This document shows, piece after piece, positions 23,404 through 32,798 of a DNA stretch of 38,082 bases. A program made the position numbers and the translations under genes. The notes beneath the pieces were generated by a model, which had not been told where the DNA came from, did not search any database, and saw nothing but the letters and a program-made list of their open reading frames with translations. Position 1 is the stretch's first letter. Every line of letters starts with the position of its first letter. Source of the stretch: a virus; IMG/VR virus record IMGVR_UViG_3300042114_000016, positions 1 to 38,082 of that record; one strand, written 5' to 3'.

Positions 23404-23883
23404 TTATCCTAGTAATTCGATGGTAGCCAGTCCAGCTGCCCCAAGTGTATAACGGGTGACTTTAGCACCAACAATTTGAGTTTGACCAGTTGAAGCCGTA
23501 CCCGCTGAAAGAACACCCGTTGCATTCGTATAGAACACACCGTCACCGATAGCAGCAGCAGTCGCAAGAGAAACGACGATTTCACCCATCGTGAGCAATT
23601 CGCCTTGTGCTTCATTTGGAAGTACCAAAGTTGCTGCAAGTGTCCCACCCGCTGTTGTTCCGTTGCTTGCGTAAGCTTTAGGATTGACTAAGATACCCGC
23701 AAATACGCCCGTGCCACCGCATTGTGCAATTCCTTCACTTGTTACCGTGAACGCGTTACCGATTGTTTGAACAACTGAGCCTGATGTCAGTGTCCACGCC
23801 TTACATCGAACTGGGCTATTAGAGAACAACTCCCCAACTACACCAAAGCCTTGAGTCTTTTGAACTTCTGATTGAAAAGCCAT
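23404..23883 (-). CDS. Capsid cement/decoration protein
   Basis: 159 aa, beta-rich and Gly/Thr/Ala-rich (NPKAYASNGTTAGGTLAATL, then a strand-rich end). Located between protease/scaffold and capsid genes, where DUF2190-like or structural cement proteins normally lie. It probably binds the capsid surface. Confidence 0.65.
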   Translation of the reverse strand: MAFQSEVQKTQGFGVVGELFSNSPVRCKAWTLTSGSVVQTIGNAFTVTSEGIAQCGGTGVFAGILVNPKAYASNGTTAGGTLAATLVLPNEAQGELLTMGEIVVSLATAAAIGDGVFYTNATGVLSAGTASTGQTQIVGAKVTRYTLGAAGLATIELLG

Positions 23884-24935
23884 TATTTGCCTCCGTTAAG
23901 ATATGTATCGACTTCACTCAATACTTTTTTACTGTCCATAGCCGCCACTGTTGGAGCTTTTGACACACCCGCAAGATAACCGCTGATAGTAGCGACCTCA
24001 GAACCTTTTGCACATTCAATACCGAGCTTTTTAACTCCGTATACTGCGACCTCATTCAATCCCATTTCGGAATGATCAAACGTACCAACAACACCGCTTA
24101 GTTTTGAATAAAGACTGTCACGCTGTGCGATCTCTTTGATTACTTCACGCTTAACTGATGCCGCGTCCATTCCTTCAGCTTTAGGGGCTTCGTCTTTTGC
24201 TTCGACCTCTTCCGCGTCTTCCGTTTTAATCTCTTCATCGATCGCACCGTGTTCCGCTTCTTCAAGCGGTTTTAGCTTCTGCACAAAACTCATAATTTCA
24301 GCAACCTGAGCCGCCAAACTTTCGAGTGTTACCGCTTCCGCATCTTCCACTTTTTTAACTTCGTTTTCTTCCATCTGGAAAATCTCCTTTGTATCAAATG
24401 TAAAAACCATACTATCAAGCACGGCGACCGTAGAACCCATCCTTCCCTCTTCAACGAGAGCAAGATGATTTCCACGTATATTTCTTTGTATCGCGTCATA
24501 TTTTACACCGTTAAACGCTCCCGACGCAAATTCATATTCACAACGGTATCCGCATGACAATTCTTTTTTTCCTGACTCGATCAAATTAGCCAAACTTTCG
24601 CTAAAAACTTTTATGTTTCCAAAGAGCGTACCGTCTTCAAAATATACGTCTTCGCCGATCACGCCATGAACCCCTTTTTTTTCAGCAGCCATAGCACCGT
24701 CACCGATCATGTGATGTTCATCCACGAATGGGAGGAGCTTAAAAGAATTAACACACTCATCATCGCTCAACTCTTCAGTCGGTCGATAAACGTTATATAG
24801 TTGGTCTGGGTTTTCCGCTCCTATCATTCTGCCAGAGTATGGGAATACCCCAACCAACGACAAAGGATTGCTTTTTACTTCAAAAAACCCATTATTATCA
24901 ACGACTCGTACCGATTTATCCATTGTGTCTACCAT
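23883..24935 (-). CDS. Capsid maturation protease with scaffold domain (DUF2213)
   Basis: 350 aa. The N-terminal 170 residues show the DUF2213 prohead protease signature: DEHHMIGDG with likely catalytic His, [12 protein letters not shown] with Ser, and [12 protein letters not shown]. The C-terminal half is acidic and coiled (about 190-270, rich in Glu and Ala), typical of a fused scaffold. It cuts capsid and scaffold during maturation. Confidence 0.85.
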   Translation of the reverse strand: MVDTMDKSVRVVDNNGFFEVKSNPLSLVGVFPYSGRMIGAENPDQLYNVYRPTEELSDDECVNSFKLLPFVDEHHMIGDGAMAAEKKGVHGVIGEDVYFEDGTLFGNIKVFSESLANLIESGKKELSCGYRCEYEFASGAFNGVKYDAIQRNIRGNHLALVEEGRMGSTVAVLDSMVFTFDTKEIFQMEENEVKKVEDAEAVTLESLAAQVAEIMSFVQKLKPLEEAEHGAIDEEIKTEDAEEVEAKDEAPKAEGMDAASVKREVIKEIAQRDSLYSKLSGVVGTFDHSEMGLNEVAVYGVKKLGIECAKGSEVATISGYLAGVSKAPTVAAMDSKKVLSEVDTYLNGGK

Positions 24936-24945
24936 ATAAAATTCC

Positions 24946-25527
24946 TTATGCCAAAATTACGTCGGACTCGTGCCATCCAAAAACAATACCGTAAGATATG
25001 GCTGTTGTCGCGCCAGTATTTGTAACTTTAAAAAGGTAGTTAGTATTTTGCGTTAAAACTCTTCCACTCGACACACCACCAGCGGCAGGGTTTATATGTG
25101 CTCCACCGCCCGATGCAGGCAAGAAAACCCCGCCTATTTTTGATCCGTTTGCTGATACTGTTGGAGCAGAAAACAGTCCCATTGTGTTTGTATTTGCGAC
25201 GGCTCTATTTAGCCGGTATGGGGCTTGCAGTGTTCCGTCGGCGGTTATTGTTGGAGCTTCAAATAATTCAATTTTGATTTCTCCTGCTGAAAATTGACCA
25301 TTAAAAGCGTCAAAATGAACTTGTTTTGCCCCTACTTTCCCAAGAAATAAAACAGATTCTCCCGCGGCAATACTTCCATCGCCATCAAACCCAAAAGATT
25401 CACCCATGTGAATCGCGTGTGTATGCTCTTCAAAAATCGCTATCCCGCCTTCAGGGTCGATTATATTACGCGGGACTCCATCATTATCAAGGAAGAACCC
25501 ATTTTGATATTCACGAATTAATTGCAT
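24946..25527 (-). CDS. Hypothetical head-associated beta protein, 193 aa
   Basis: 193 aa, mostly beta-strand, with Gly/Asn loops ([20 protein letters not shown]) and a terminal strand ([16 protein letters not shown]) like those of phage head-fibre or decoration proteins. It lies between the minor capsid and protease genes. Family not recognised. Confidence 0.6.
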   Translation of the reverse strand: MQLIREYQNGFFLDNDGVPRNIIDPEGGIAIFEEHTHAIHMGESFGFDGDGSIAAGESVLFLGKVGAKQVHFDAFNGQFSAGEIKIELFEAPTITADGTLQAPYRLNRAVANTNTMGLFSAPTVSANGSKIGGVFLPASGGGAHINPAAGGVSSGRVLTQNTNYLFKVTNTGATTAISYGIVFGWHESDVILA

Positions 25528-25562
25528 TATGTCTCCTTCATTGATTAAAGTAATGATAGCTT

Positions 25563-26390
25563 TTATACTTCCTCTTCGTCAAACTCAATGACAGGACGCA
25601 TGGTGCACTTACAATTAATTGCTTGACCAGGTATCCCGCGCTCGCCCGTATTTCTATCAATCACGGGCAAATCATCGAACGAGTAAATATTCCCATCCAT
25701 CTCGATATGGTCTTCACGAGGCTTTATCCCTCCGAATGAATGTATCCACTCAAACTTTTTAATCCCCACTTTTTTCATGCGGTCTGTGTTGATTGTGTTG
25801 TATGCTTTCCGAGTCTGATCTAGTGCCACGTTCTTTGCTTTGCGCTCTGTCATATCGCCAAACTTTTGTATTTGTGGCATTAAATCCGCCATACCTTGAC
25901 CAGTGGTTACCGAACGCAATACCGCCCCGCCAACACGCTGTATGTACGTTTGGGGAATAGACTTGATAAGCTGCACATTTTGAGCGATTGAAGCCTTGAC
26001 TGTTTCGTGTAGGTCGGCACTCATAATCTTTGTATTGACCGTCATACCGCCGGATATTTGCTTCATACTTGAGCCTAATGCCACTTGACTCGCTTTATTC
26101 GTATCGTTTACCATCTTGGATGACATAAGCCCCGCAACATCTCCGAACATCCTATCAAACTTAGCGGATAAAGCGTTGATTAGTATCCGTGACTGTGATG
26201 CGATTGAAGCGTCGGTCGTAAAATATGCCTTAGCGTCTGGTGTTGAGTAAAGCTTTTTTAATTCCAGCTCAGTTAATTTCGTCATACGCTTAACGAGCTT
26301 TTTTAAGTCGCGCGCGTAACGATCTCCGATTGATGCAGGGTTAGCAAGGGTCGTTCCCTTGATGATATTTTTAGAGGATGTCTTCTTCAA
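25563..26390 (-). CDS. Minor head protein (SPP1 gp7 / Mu gpF-like)
   Basis: 275 aa. The C-terminal half has the Mu F / SPP1 gp7 domain: [16 protein letters not shown], then [20 protein letters not shown], and [14 protein letters not shown], with the His and Cys residues typical of the family. N-terminal part helical. It enters the head with the portal; its start overlaps the portal gene by 20 bp. Confidence 0.85.
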   Translation of the reverse strand: MKKTSSKNIIKGTTLANPASIGDRYARDLKKLVKRMTKLTELELKKLYSTPDAKAYFTTDASIASQSRILINALSAKFDRMFGDVAGLMSSKMVNDTNKASQVALGSSMKQISGGMTVNTKIMSADLHETVKASIAQNVQLIKSIPQTYIQRVGGAVLRSVTTGQGMADLMPQIQKFGDMTERKAKNVALDQTRKAYNTINTDRMKKVGIKKFEWIHSFGGIKPREDHIEMDGNIYSFDDLPVIDRNTGERGIPGQAINCKCTMRPVIEFDEEEV

Positions 26391-27840
26391 TTTCTGCCTC
26401 TTCTAATTCAATACCGTTATAACCGCTTTTTGGGTCTGCAATGATGCGAGTGCGAATATCGCCCCCGTCAATTGCACCCGCCATCTGTAACGCTTGATCG
26501 GTTTGCGCTTGTTTAAGGTTGATGTCAGCTTGTTCAATCTCTGTCAATGAGTCGAGAGGGTTAAATACACACTCAGTGGAAAAAGGTGCCATCCCGAACT
26601 TAGGGGCGATTAATGAACGGATCAATAGCTCGTGATGTCTATCAAGTAACGGGGCTAAATCGAAAGTCTGAATACTCTCTAACTCTTCACGGTAGCTAGC
26701 CTCTTCATACTCACCGCTTGCATTGAAGCCTTTTGGAGTCGTTCCGAGTAGTTTGGTAACGGGGATATTAGCGACCGACGCGACTAATTGATATTGAGTC
26801 ATAATCACGCTGTCAAGGTCTCCGAGTGCCGTATCGAATTGAAGCATATCCTCGTTGTCTTTGTCAATAACCTTGATACCATAATTGTCGCGATAATAAG
26901 CGTGAGTGTTCATAGCACTTTCAAAAGCCACTTGATTAGCGATAGCCGCTGCTGCATCCGTTTTTAATACGTTGGTGCGTTTTGTCATTACCAATAGCGG
27001 TGCTTCGTTTGCGGTACGTTCTGCACTGTATACGCGCTCATAAATCTTTTGAGGTACGGAAACCCCGCCATAGAGATACGTTGGTTTTAGAATGTCCGGA
27101 ACGTCATCGCCTCGCATAATGATTAAATGCGATTTATGGATACGTTTGCCAGATATGTTCCAAAACGTCGGTTCATAAAAGTCCATTGCCGAAGGATCGC
27201 CCGCTGCACTTCCACTCAGTTCAGGCGATACCCAATAAGGGTCTATTTGGCTAATCCCTTTATAACTTCCCACTGTCACCCCGTCGGCATTGTACGGCTT
27301 CTCATAATAAAGTGGGTCGGTGCTTTCAACTTTGAACATAGCGATACGGATACCAAACGTGCGTCCAAACTTAACGAATTCCAAAAGGTTCTGTTTAAGC
27401 TTAAATCGATTATTGGCTTGACGGATAGCGTCTAATATTTCAGGCGATATTTCCGTGCCGTCGTTTATGGTAATCTCCCATCCTTTACGGATTGCATCAC
27501 GCGCGGGGATAGTACACGCCTTTGATACCAACCAATGCTGAGAGATCATAGCGCATGCTTGATACCCAATAAATCCTTGTGCTCCATACCATGACAATTG
27601 ACCCATAGGGATACCGCCCATGTTATACGTCATAGCCTCTTTAACACTTGATATGCTATCCATCGTCCCATCTGCCACGACGAACTCATCCACCTTCTTT
27701 TGGAATGTAGCACTTAAAGCATTTTGGAGCATCTTGCGCGCGCTTAATCCGCCTGTATGCTGTGTGGTGAAGAACCCAGTCGATGGGGTCTCTTCGATAG
27801 GCTCTTCGATAGGTATTGATTTTTTGAACAGTCCAAACAT
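26371..27840 (-). CDS. Portal protein (DUF1073 type)
   Basis: 489 aa. A short N-terminal acidic region, then the DUF1073 portal core ([20 protein letters not shown], then [10 protein letters not shown], and later [20 protein letters not shown]). Located between terminase and minor head gene. It forms the dodecameric DNA channel at the capsid vertex. Confidence 0.9.
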   Translation of the reverse strand: MFGLFKKSIPIEEPIEETPSTGFFTTQHTGGLSARKMLQNALSATFQKKVDEFVVADGTMDSISSVKEAMTYNMGGIPMGQLSWYGAQGFIGYQACAMISQHWLVSKACTIPARDAIRKGWEITINDGTEISPEILDAIRQANNRFKLKQNLLEFVKFGRTFGIRIAMFKVESTDPLYYEKPYNADGVTVGSYKGISQIDPYWVSPELSGSAAGDPSAMDFYEPTFWNISGKRIHKSHLIIMRGDDVPDILKPTYLYGGVSVPQKIYERVYSAERTANEAPLLVMTKRTNVLKTDAAAAIANQVAFESAMNTHAYYRDNYGIKVIDKDNEDMLQFDTALGDLDSVIMTQYQLVASVANIPVTKLLGTTPKGFNASGEYEEASYREELESIQTFDLAPLLDRHHELLIRSLIAPKFGMAPFSTECVFNPLDSLTEIEQADINLKQAQTDQALQMAGAIDGGDIRTRIIADPKSGYNGIELEEAEIEEDIL

Positions 27841-27878
27841 AAAGACTCCTTATTGCCAAATTATAGCGAGATTGGTTG

Positions 27879-29228
27879 TTAGGTGAAAAATCCGCCTACT
27901 TTTAAATCAGCATACGCCATAATAAACGCGTCGGCAATATTCGGGGACGGTACGCCACGCTTCTTTAAATCATCTTTTGATTCTACCTTATTTTTATATT
28001 GTGGGTTGTGGTCTCTTCTTGGAGTGCATAATTGCTCCTTTAAGTCGTTCAAGCATTTAATCGAACTGTCAATAGAGATAATGCGCTCTGGGTCGTATGG
28101 TAACCCTTTAGATATTGCATTGTATGTTTCTTTCATCCTATCCGCTACCAGCCACCACGATTGAGCTTTAAGGTTTAAAAAGAAATCTTTATTTTTGATT
28201 TTATGCTGATATTCTTTTTCTGGACGCCGTATTGCACCGCCCGCATCGAACTTAGTGAACTTGACGTTCACTCCCATGGTAGCGTTAAAGTTTTTAAAAT
28301 GGCTCCCCGCTGATGCACCGACCCCGATACAGTCGTATTGGATAAGTGAATTATGTTCGATAGCTTGATTGAATGCTTTTAGTGACGATTCCATTAGTTC
28401 GTCTTCTTTTGCCTTCCACTCTCGCACCTCAACTACTAAAATACCTTTAGTTAGTACCGTTGCGTTTGTATCGTTTCCATCGTCTGCAATATCGAACCCT
28501 AACTTGGACGCGCCCGTCGGTTCAATGCCTAGCCTTAGATGAGCATCAACACACGCCTCTACCCACGACCGCTTAATGATCGACTCTTCACTATCTTCTT
28601 TTGGATGCCCCAAATAAACATGATTGTAATTTTCCTCGTCCTCTTCTTTGGCGGCAGTAATGATTTTTTTCATGGTGGAAGATAAAAACGGGTTTTCATC
28701 GTAGTTAATATGTCTTACGATTGTATCGGGTGGAGGGTTAAGCACGAAGCGTTTATAAACAAAATCAGTGACTAATGAGGGATTAAATATTATCCAACAC
28801 TCCGACCCCTCCTTGCGTATTGTAGGCTCTAATATCTCCCATTGCTCTTTCGTCAGCCCGTGACTCTCTTCACTCCAAAGAATATCGACCGATTCGATAG
28901 ATTTAATCTCGTCTGGATTGCGCCACAGTCCATAAAAAAGAAACTCCGATCCGGTAGTGTTATGGCGTATTGAGTTTTGGATGACGGTGAACTCTTCACG
29001 CATCCCTGCCTCTTCAATTTTGATCTTCAAAAGGGAATAAACCGATTCACTGATCTTGTTTTGAATTTGGCGAACGCATAGAAATTTTAGTGTAAATTTA
29101 GAGGCAAGATAGATAGCGAAGCCAGCCGCGTCGTGTGACTTGGATGAAGCACGTCCACCCTTTAAAATCTTGTTACGTGCTTTTGTAGTCCAAAACGATT
29201 TTAGAGCGGGGTTAAGTTGCATCGACAT
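27879..29228 (-). CDS. terL: Terminase large subunit
   Basis: 449 aa. The N-terminal ATPase domain has Walker A-like KGGRASSKSHDAA (about 24-36) and a Walker B-like VDILWSEESHG (about 114-124). The C-terminal nuclease has LGFDIADDGNDTNAT with the first catalytic Asp, and ends in SPNIADAFIMAYAD, as in PBSX-family terminases. It packages DNA with the small subunit, whose gene overlaps the start by 17 bp. Confidence 0.9.
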   Translation of the reverse strand: MSMQLNPALKSFWTTKARNKILKGGRASSKSHDAAGFAIYLASKFTLKFLCVRQIQNKISESVYSLLKIKIEEAGMREEFTVIQNSIRHNTTGSEFLFYGLWRNPDEIKSIESVDILWSEESHGLTKEQWEILEPTIRKEGSECWIIFNPSLVTDFVYKRFVLNPPPDTIVRHINYDENPFLSSTMKKIITAAKEEDEENYNHVYLGHPKEDSEESIIKRSWVEACVDAHLRLGIEPTGASKLGFDIADDGNDTNATVLTKGILVVEVREWKAKEDELMESSLKAFNQAIEHNSLIQYDCIGVGASAGSHFKNFNATMGVNVKFTKFDAGGAIRRPEKEYQHKIKNKDFFLNLKAQSWWLVADRMKETYNAISKGLPYDPERIISIDSSIKCLNDLKEQLCTPRRDHNPQYKNKVESKDDLKKRGVPSPNIADAFIMAYADLKVGGFFT

Positions 29229-29706
29229 CGGTATAAAAATCGCTAAGTGATCTTGATTGGATATTATTCTGCACCGCTGCCGTTGCGTTTACGTTGACGT
29301 CGCCTGATTTTGCGAACTGGTCTATGACTCCGAGGGATTGCCCTGCTTTGTGGATGGTTTCCTGCGCCATCTTATGCTCTGCCACGCTCATATCTTCGTT
29401 AATCTTTTTTGACATAACTGAAACATTTTTTAGGGTTGCATTGTGTAAAAATTGTAAGTGTCTTGTTTTCTCATTAACTGCTTTTTCAATAGCTGTAACT
29501 TCTTTGTAACTTTCGTCCACTAATGCCGTCTTTATCGCAATTTGGGCTGTAACTTTATCCGCGTGTTTTGGTTCTATCCCTTTGCATATTTTCCCTATTG
29601 TTACATGGCTTGTATTATATCTCTTGCCAAGCTCTGAATGTGAGTATTGCCCTGTATGCCAATCGGCTAAAATGTTCTCACGATCTTCATTCGTTAGTCT
29701 TGCCAC
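29212..29706 (-). CDS. Terminase small subunit
   Basis: 164 aa from GTG 29706, with a G-run upstream. The N-terminal HTH (YSHSELGKRYNTSHVTIGKI) followed by a long helical, oligomerising part (about 60-135) is the normal layout. It binds the packaging site. It overlaps the terL start by 17 bp. Upstream DNA has been altered by the HNH insertion. Confidence 0.8.
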   Translation of the reverse strand: MARLTNEDRENILADWHTGQYSHSELGKRYNTSHVTIGKICKGIEPKHADKVTAQIAIKTALVDESYKEVTAIEKAVNEKTRHLQFLHNATLKNVSVMSKKINEDMSVAEHKMAQETIHKAGQSLGVIDQFAKSGDVNVNATAAVQNNIQSRSLSDFYTDVDAT

Positions 29707-29770
29707 TTGTCATACCCCCCACTTGGTGATCTTGATCTGTATCATCAAGCCATGCTGTTAATGTTAGCAT
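29687..29770 (-). CDS. 27-aa ORF before the terminase
   Basis: ATG 29770 with AAGGA six bases upstream and a stop inside the start of the terminase small-subunit gene. It encodes an acidic peptide (MLTLTAWLDDTDQDHQVGGM plus seven residues). It could be a true small ORF or a leftover of a gene cut by the HNH insertion. Low certainty. Confidence 0.3.
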   Translation of the reverse strand: MLTLTAWLDDTDQDHQVGGMTSGKTNE

Positions 29771-29801
29771 TTAATTTCCTTACTATTTAGATACATTGTG
29801 G

Positions 29802-29807
29802 TATAAT
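29802..29807 (+). promoter_or_regulatory. Extended -10 promoter for the HNH gene
   Basis: The plus strand reads TGG-TATAAT 32 bp before the HNH start, in very AT-rich DNA. An own promoter is needed because the gene lies against the surrounding leftward operon. Confidence 0.5.
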
Positions 29808-29838
29808 ATAAATATAAAAATTTATTTAGGATTTTATT

Positions 29839-30498
29839 ATGGAAAATGGATTTTGTGAATGTGGTTGTGGTAACAATGTAAGTGCCGGTAGACGATTTAT
29901 TAGTGGTCATAATAGGGTTGGGAAAAGTAAACCAACTGTAGATATTAAATGTGCTGAATGCGAAAATATTTTTAGCGTTATTCCGTCTATGAAAAATAGA
30001 GTTTATTGTTCTAATGAATGCCGAGATAATCACAGACGAAAAAGAACTGGCGAAAAACACCCTCTCTATAATAGAACGCATATAAATTGTGGGGTATGTA
30101 ATAAAGAGATAACTATTACCCCTAGCCTTTTGAAAAGAAAACGAAAAATATATTGTTCTAAAGAATGTGGTCATATTGCTCAGGCAAATGCTCTTAGAGG
30201 AAAAGTAAAAGTAACAAATAGAAGTGGCAAGCGTTCTGCAAGAGTTAGAGACGGAAATAAATGTGTTATGTGTGGGTTTGAGCACGCTGTTGCTGTTCAT
30301 CATATTGTTTCTGTAAAAGATGGCGGGAGCAATGAGCTTACTAATCTTGTAACGCTTTGCCCAAATCACCACTACATGGCTCACATGAACATGATACCAA
30401 TTGATGATCTTAAAAAATACGCTTCCGAGTTTAGTTTTCATAATGGTGTTGAATTTATAACTTCCTCTTTGGGAAAAGGTCCAAATTTTAGAGGATGA
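29839..30498 (+). CDS. HNH homing endonuclease with zinc-binding fingers
   Basis: 219 aa on the strand opposite to all neighbours. The N-terminus has CECGCGN and several Cys pairs (CAEC, CSNEC, CGVC, CSKEC) forming two or three zinc knuckles. The C-terminal HNH domain spans about 140-180: CVMCGFEHAVAVHHIVSVKD, then NELTNLVTLCPNHH. TTTAGGATTTT lies upstream. It abuts, on its 3' side, the first 26 codons of a ParB-like gene that stops there, so it has most likely inserted by homing. AT-rich base use unlike its neighbours supports transfer. Confidence 0.85.
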   Translation: MENGFCECGCGNNVSAGRRFISGHNRVGKSKPTVDIKCAECENIFSVIPSMKNRVYCSNECRDNHRRKRTGEKHPLYNRTHINCGVCNKEITITPSLLKRKRKIYCSKECGHIAQANALRGKVKVTNRSGKRSARVRDGNKCVMCGFEHAVAVHHIVSVKDGGSNELTNLVTLCPNHHYMAHMNMIPIDDLKKYASEFSFHNGVEFITSSLGKGPNFRG

Positions 30499-30501
30499 TT
30501 T

Positions 30502-30579
30502 ATCGTCACTGTGAGTTCTGCTATTTCGTGCGTATGGCACCAACTCTTTGACTGATTTATAGACTATTTCTTGCTTCAT
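30502..30579 (-). pseudogene. ParB-like/DNA-methylase N-terminal remnant
   Basis: The 26 codons from ATG 30579 (EIVYKSVKELVPYARNSRTH then SDD) match the opening of ParB-type nuclease domains, often fused to adenine methylases, where the text runs PYARNSRTHSD followed by EQVAQIA. Just after that point the reading enters the antisense of the HNH gene. The rest of the gene is absent. The start is still coupled by ATGA to the upstream 110-aa gene, so the break is recent or tolerated. Confidence 0.7.
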
Positions 30580-30908
30580 TCCTCATCCTCATCTGTACTT
30601 CCAAGTTTCCACCCGGCTTTTTCTATCAATGCCATGTCGCCACAATTCCATATATTATGTTCCCAAACGTCTAGCTCTGATTGCTTGTCCAAACACCACT
30701 CTTTTAAAACGCTCCATAGCGTGTCGTCTGCTATCTGTTCGAGTTGATCGATCCATTTGTGATACTTTGAGGCTAATATGTCACGGTATATGTCAATAGG
30801 GCATACGTCAATATTTAGGAAGTGTGGGACAGCGTGTGCAGCTAAACGGTCATCATCGAGGTAACAGCCCATGATGTTATAAAAACGTCGTTGCAGTTTT
30901 TTATTCAT
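30576..30908 (-). CDS. Hypothetical protein, 110 aa
   Basis: 110 aa, Trp-rich and acidic at the C-terminus (GWKLGSTDEDEE), with helical segments (YHKWIDQLEQIADDTLWSVL). No family recognised. ATGA overlap with the ParB-like remnant downstream and a small overlap with the 32-aa ORF upstream. Its place just before the packaging genes gives no firm clue. Confidence 0.65.
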   Translation of the reverse strand: MNKKLQRRFYNIMGCYLDDDRLAAHAVPHFLNIDVCPIDIYRDILASKYHKWIDQLEQIADDTLWSVLKEWCLDKQSELDVWEHNIWNCGDMALIEKAGWKLGSTDEDEE

Positions 30909-30999
30909 CCATTCCCCTTATGATCTCTAAGCGAGCAACTTCACGGGCGAGGTGTTGGGATGAGCAATTTTCCCGCTCAGTTGCTCTTTTACAAATCAC
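30901..30999 (-). CDS. 32-aa ORF with GTG start
   Basis: GTG 30999 to TAA 30901, overlapping the next start by 8 bp. The product is charged and helical (SSQHLAREVARLEIIRGMDE). A stop codon lies immediately upstream in frame and the ribosome site is poor, so this could be the tail of a lost gene. Low certainty. Confidence 0.35.
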   Translation of the reverse strand: MICKRATERENCSSQHLAREVARLEIIRGMDE

Positions 31000-31436
31000 T
31001 TAATGACCTACACCCACTTACAAGATTAAAAGCTTTTAGGTTATCAGGTATAATAACTTTTTGTGAAACGGTTAATTACCGAAATAATTCTCGTACGCTA
31101 TAACCGCTTCATTAAAAGCTCTTTGTTGATGTTGCCCATTATGGAAGCATTACAATCACTCTCCCAAGCAGGTTTTATTCTTTTGCTATGCTGGCAATGT
31201 GTACCTATACACTCCGTGATCACTTGGCAACATCAATTAAAAGCTATTTTATAACATGGTACTCATGGAAAGATTCGATAACATCTTTAAATTGCTTGTG
31301 AAATGCACTGGCTTTCTTTCAAGTCGTGAGTGCACTTCATTAATAATTTACGACGCTACAAAATTGTAGTTTGTCGAAAGACCACCGTTTAGTCTCACAA
31401 ATGAAATGAGCGGTGATATGTAACGGTATTATACTC
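31000..31436. other. Non-coding stretch with several inverted repeats
   Basis: 437 bp without a convincing gene. Visible: ATTAAAAGCT three times (31025-31034, 31111-31120, 31236-31245); CGGT-TAATT-ACCG near 31070; a 111-nt element closed by an 11-bp stem (listed separately); and a hairpin near 31383-31415 with stems CACCG/CGGTG and CTCA/TGAG. A minus-strand TATAAT at 31428-31433 could start a transcript through the whole stretch. It lies about 1.3 kb upstream of the terminase genes, so a packaging site is also possible. Confidence 0.5.
31126..31236 (-). ncRNA. Candidate structured RNA, 111 nt
   Basis: TTGATGTTGCC (31126-31136) and GGCAACATCAA (31226-31236) form a perfect 11-bp closing stem. 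Inside, on the minus strand, GTGTA-TAGG-TACAC makes a small hairpin and CCAGCA pairs with a bulged TGCTTGG. No long ORF crosses it in a convincing way. The strand is assumed from the neighbouring operon. Confidence 0.35.
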
Positions 31437-31619
31437 TTAATTGCTTAAAATTTTACTTATTCCGTAATCGAAATTATACGCTTTTACGTACACCAGCCAA
31501 AGGCTATTTTTGCCCTCATTGAACTTTTTGTAATTGATACGCATTGCTTCATTTGTTAGCCCGAAGTGTTGGGCTAAGACTTTGTGGTTTATGTGTTCGT
31601 TTGGGATAATTTTATTCAT
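31437..31619 (-). CDS. Small HTH-like protein, 60 aa
   Basis: 60 aa with a likely helix-turn-helix (HKVLAQHFGLTNEAMRINYK) followed by a strand-rich tail. ATGA overlap with the upstream 91-aa gene. It precedes the non-coding stretch and might act there. No family recognised. Confidence 0.65.
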   Translation of the reverse strand: MNKIIPNEHINHKVLAQHFGLTNEAMRINYKKFNEGKNSLWLVYVKAYNFDYGISKILSN

Positions 31620-31891
31620 AATTGAACTTTTATTAGAATTTTTGATTTTACAATTTCGTTAAGTCTAAAAAAATCAACGCTATCTTGGAACATCTCACTA
31701 CCTACTCTAACGCAATTTGGGATAATCTTTGATAACAAATCCCATGTTATATCTCCGTGAAGTGTTGTAATTCCACCACCATTTTGAAGTTCTTTTTCTT
31801 GGATAAAACCGATTTGGTTTCCATTTTCATCAGAAAAATAATATCTTTCGATTCCGCTTTTAAACCATTTTTTAACAGTTAGTGTGTTCAT
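31616..31891 (-). CDS. Hypothetical protein, 91 aa
   Basis: Starts at ATG 31891 with AGGGGATGAG upstream; an in-frame ATG at 31921 lacks a site. Mostly beta-strand (WFKSGIERYYFSDENGNQIG), ending in a basic hydrophobic tail. No family recognised. An AT-rich gap (31892-31978) lies upstream and could hold a promoter, though no consensus was found. Confidence 0.65.
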   Translation of the reverse strand: MNTLTVKKWFKSGIERYYFSDENGNQIGFIQEKELQNGGGITTLHGDITWDLLSKIIPNCVRVGSEMFQDSVDFFRLNEIVKSKILIKVQL

Positions 31892-31978
31892 CTCATCCCC
31901 TTTTGTCTTTATATACCACAATTATATCAAATATATTTTGTGTTGTCAAGGGTTTTTTAGCAATTTTTAGAAGATGTT

Positions 31979-32335
31979 TTAAATTTCCAAATAATCACAA
32001 ATAATTTTTTTTGCCTCATCAAACGAATAACACACGTTGCATTGATACCCGTTTGATGATAATGTACTGATCCATTCTCTCTGATTTTCGGACAAACTTC
32101 CCTTTACGCTCTTCATCTCAATAAATAGCCCGTGAGCGTGTTTTGATGGGTAGGCTAACATAATATCAGGAACACCGCTTTTTACGCCCTCAGCCTTCAA
32201 TTTCGTGGCTGTAACGATATTGCGCTGTCCTCCATTAGGGATAGCAAACATCATAGTGAGCGGTACGTGCTTATTGCTTTGAAGTTTTGCCCATGTGAAT
32301 AGTTTAACCTGCTCGATATGTTCTGAATTCTTCAT
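31979..32335 (-). CDS. VRR-NUC domain nuclease
   Basis: 118 aa, a stand-alone VRR-NUC (PD-(D/E)XK) domain: EQVKLFTWA at the start, AIPNGGQRN, GVPDIMLAYPSKHAHGLFIE with the catalytic Asp and Glu, and MKSVKGSLSENQREW with the Lys. Such phage nucleases are thought to cut branched DNA (Holliday-junction type). It is coupled by ATGA to the 58-aa gene before it and sits in the recombination operon. Confidence 0.85.
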   Translation of the reverse strand: MKNSEHIEQVKLFTWAKLQSNKHVPLTMMFAIPNGGQRNIVTATKLKAEGVKSGVPDIMLAYPSKHAHGLFIEMKSVKGSLSENQREWISTLSSNGYQCNVCYSFDEAKKIICDYLEI

Positions 32336-32508
32336 TTTTCTTTATTCCCTAAATGCTCAATCCACTCACCAATCATGAGTGATGCGTTTAAAATCTCTTT
32401 TGACTTTTCCACTATTTCAGCATCAAATCCGCCGTAATAATCCATCGCTACACCTGCCTCGATCATCGCTACTCTTGCAATATCAAGTTTTTCGATAATT
32501 TCTTCCAT
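32332..32508 (-). CDS. Hypothetical 58-aa acidic helical protein
   Basis: ATG 32508 (TAATG joint with the MazG-like gene) to TGA 32332 (ATGA joint with VRR-NUC). The product is helical and acidic (EKLDIARVAMIEAGVAMDYY, then GGF). The coupled joints on both sides support it. No family recognised. Confidence 0.65.
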   Translation of the reverse strand: MEEIIEKLDIARVAMIEAGVAMDYYGGFDAEIVEKSKEILNASLMIGEWIEHLGNKEK

Positions 32509-32798
32509 TATTTTGTATCCTTTACAAAAATACCATTTACCATTCTCCCCGTTCTTAGCGCAATTATATTATAAGCCGATTCCACACAATCATCAAAATC
32601 AAGCCCACATAATCTTGCTTGGATTATGAGAGTTATAGCAATATCACCTATAGCATCCATTATTTCCTCTTTATTTCTTTTGCCTAATGCGTTGGCAAGT
32701 TCCCCTATTTCTTCAACTGTTTTTAACATTTGGGATTCTGGGGAAGCTTTCTCTAATATCCCTTTTTCACCTGCCCAATTTAAAACTTTATTCTTCAA
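32508..32798 (-). CDS. MazG-like nucleotide pyrophosphohydrolase
   Basis: 96 aa from TTG 32798 with GGAGGAG upstream. It has the MazG fold pattern: KTVEEIGELANALGKRNKEE carrying the E-E-x-x-E metal site, and DAIGDIAITLIIQARL with the D-x-x-x-D part. It hydrolyses nucleoside triphosphates, either house-cleaning or lowering (p)ppGpp-type signals. It lies in the recombination operon. Confidence 0.8.
   Translation of the reverse strand: MKNKVLNWAGEKGILEKASPESQMLKTVEEIGELANALGKRNKEEIMDAIGDIAITLIIQARLCGLDFDDCVESAYNIIALRTGRMVNGIFVKDTK

Noticed and set aside
29764-30579. 271-codon leftward ORF
   Set aside because: Only its first 26 codons look like protein (ParB-like). The rest is the antisense of the HNH gene.
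31063-31254. 63-codon rightward ORF in the non-coding stretch
   Set aside because: No ribosome site, unlike composition, strand against the operon, and it lies across a perfect inverted repeat.
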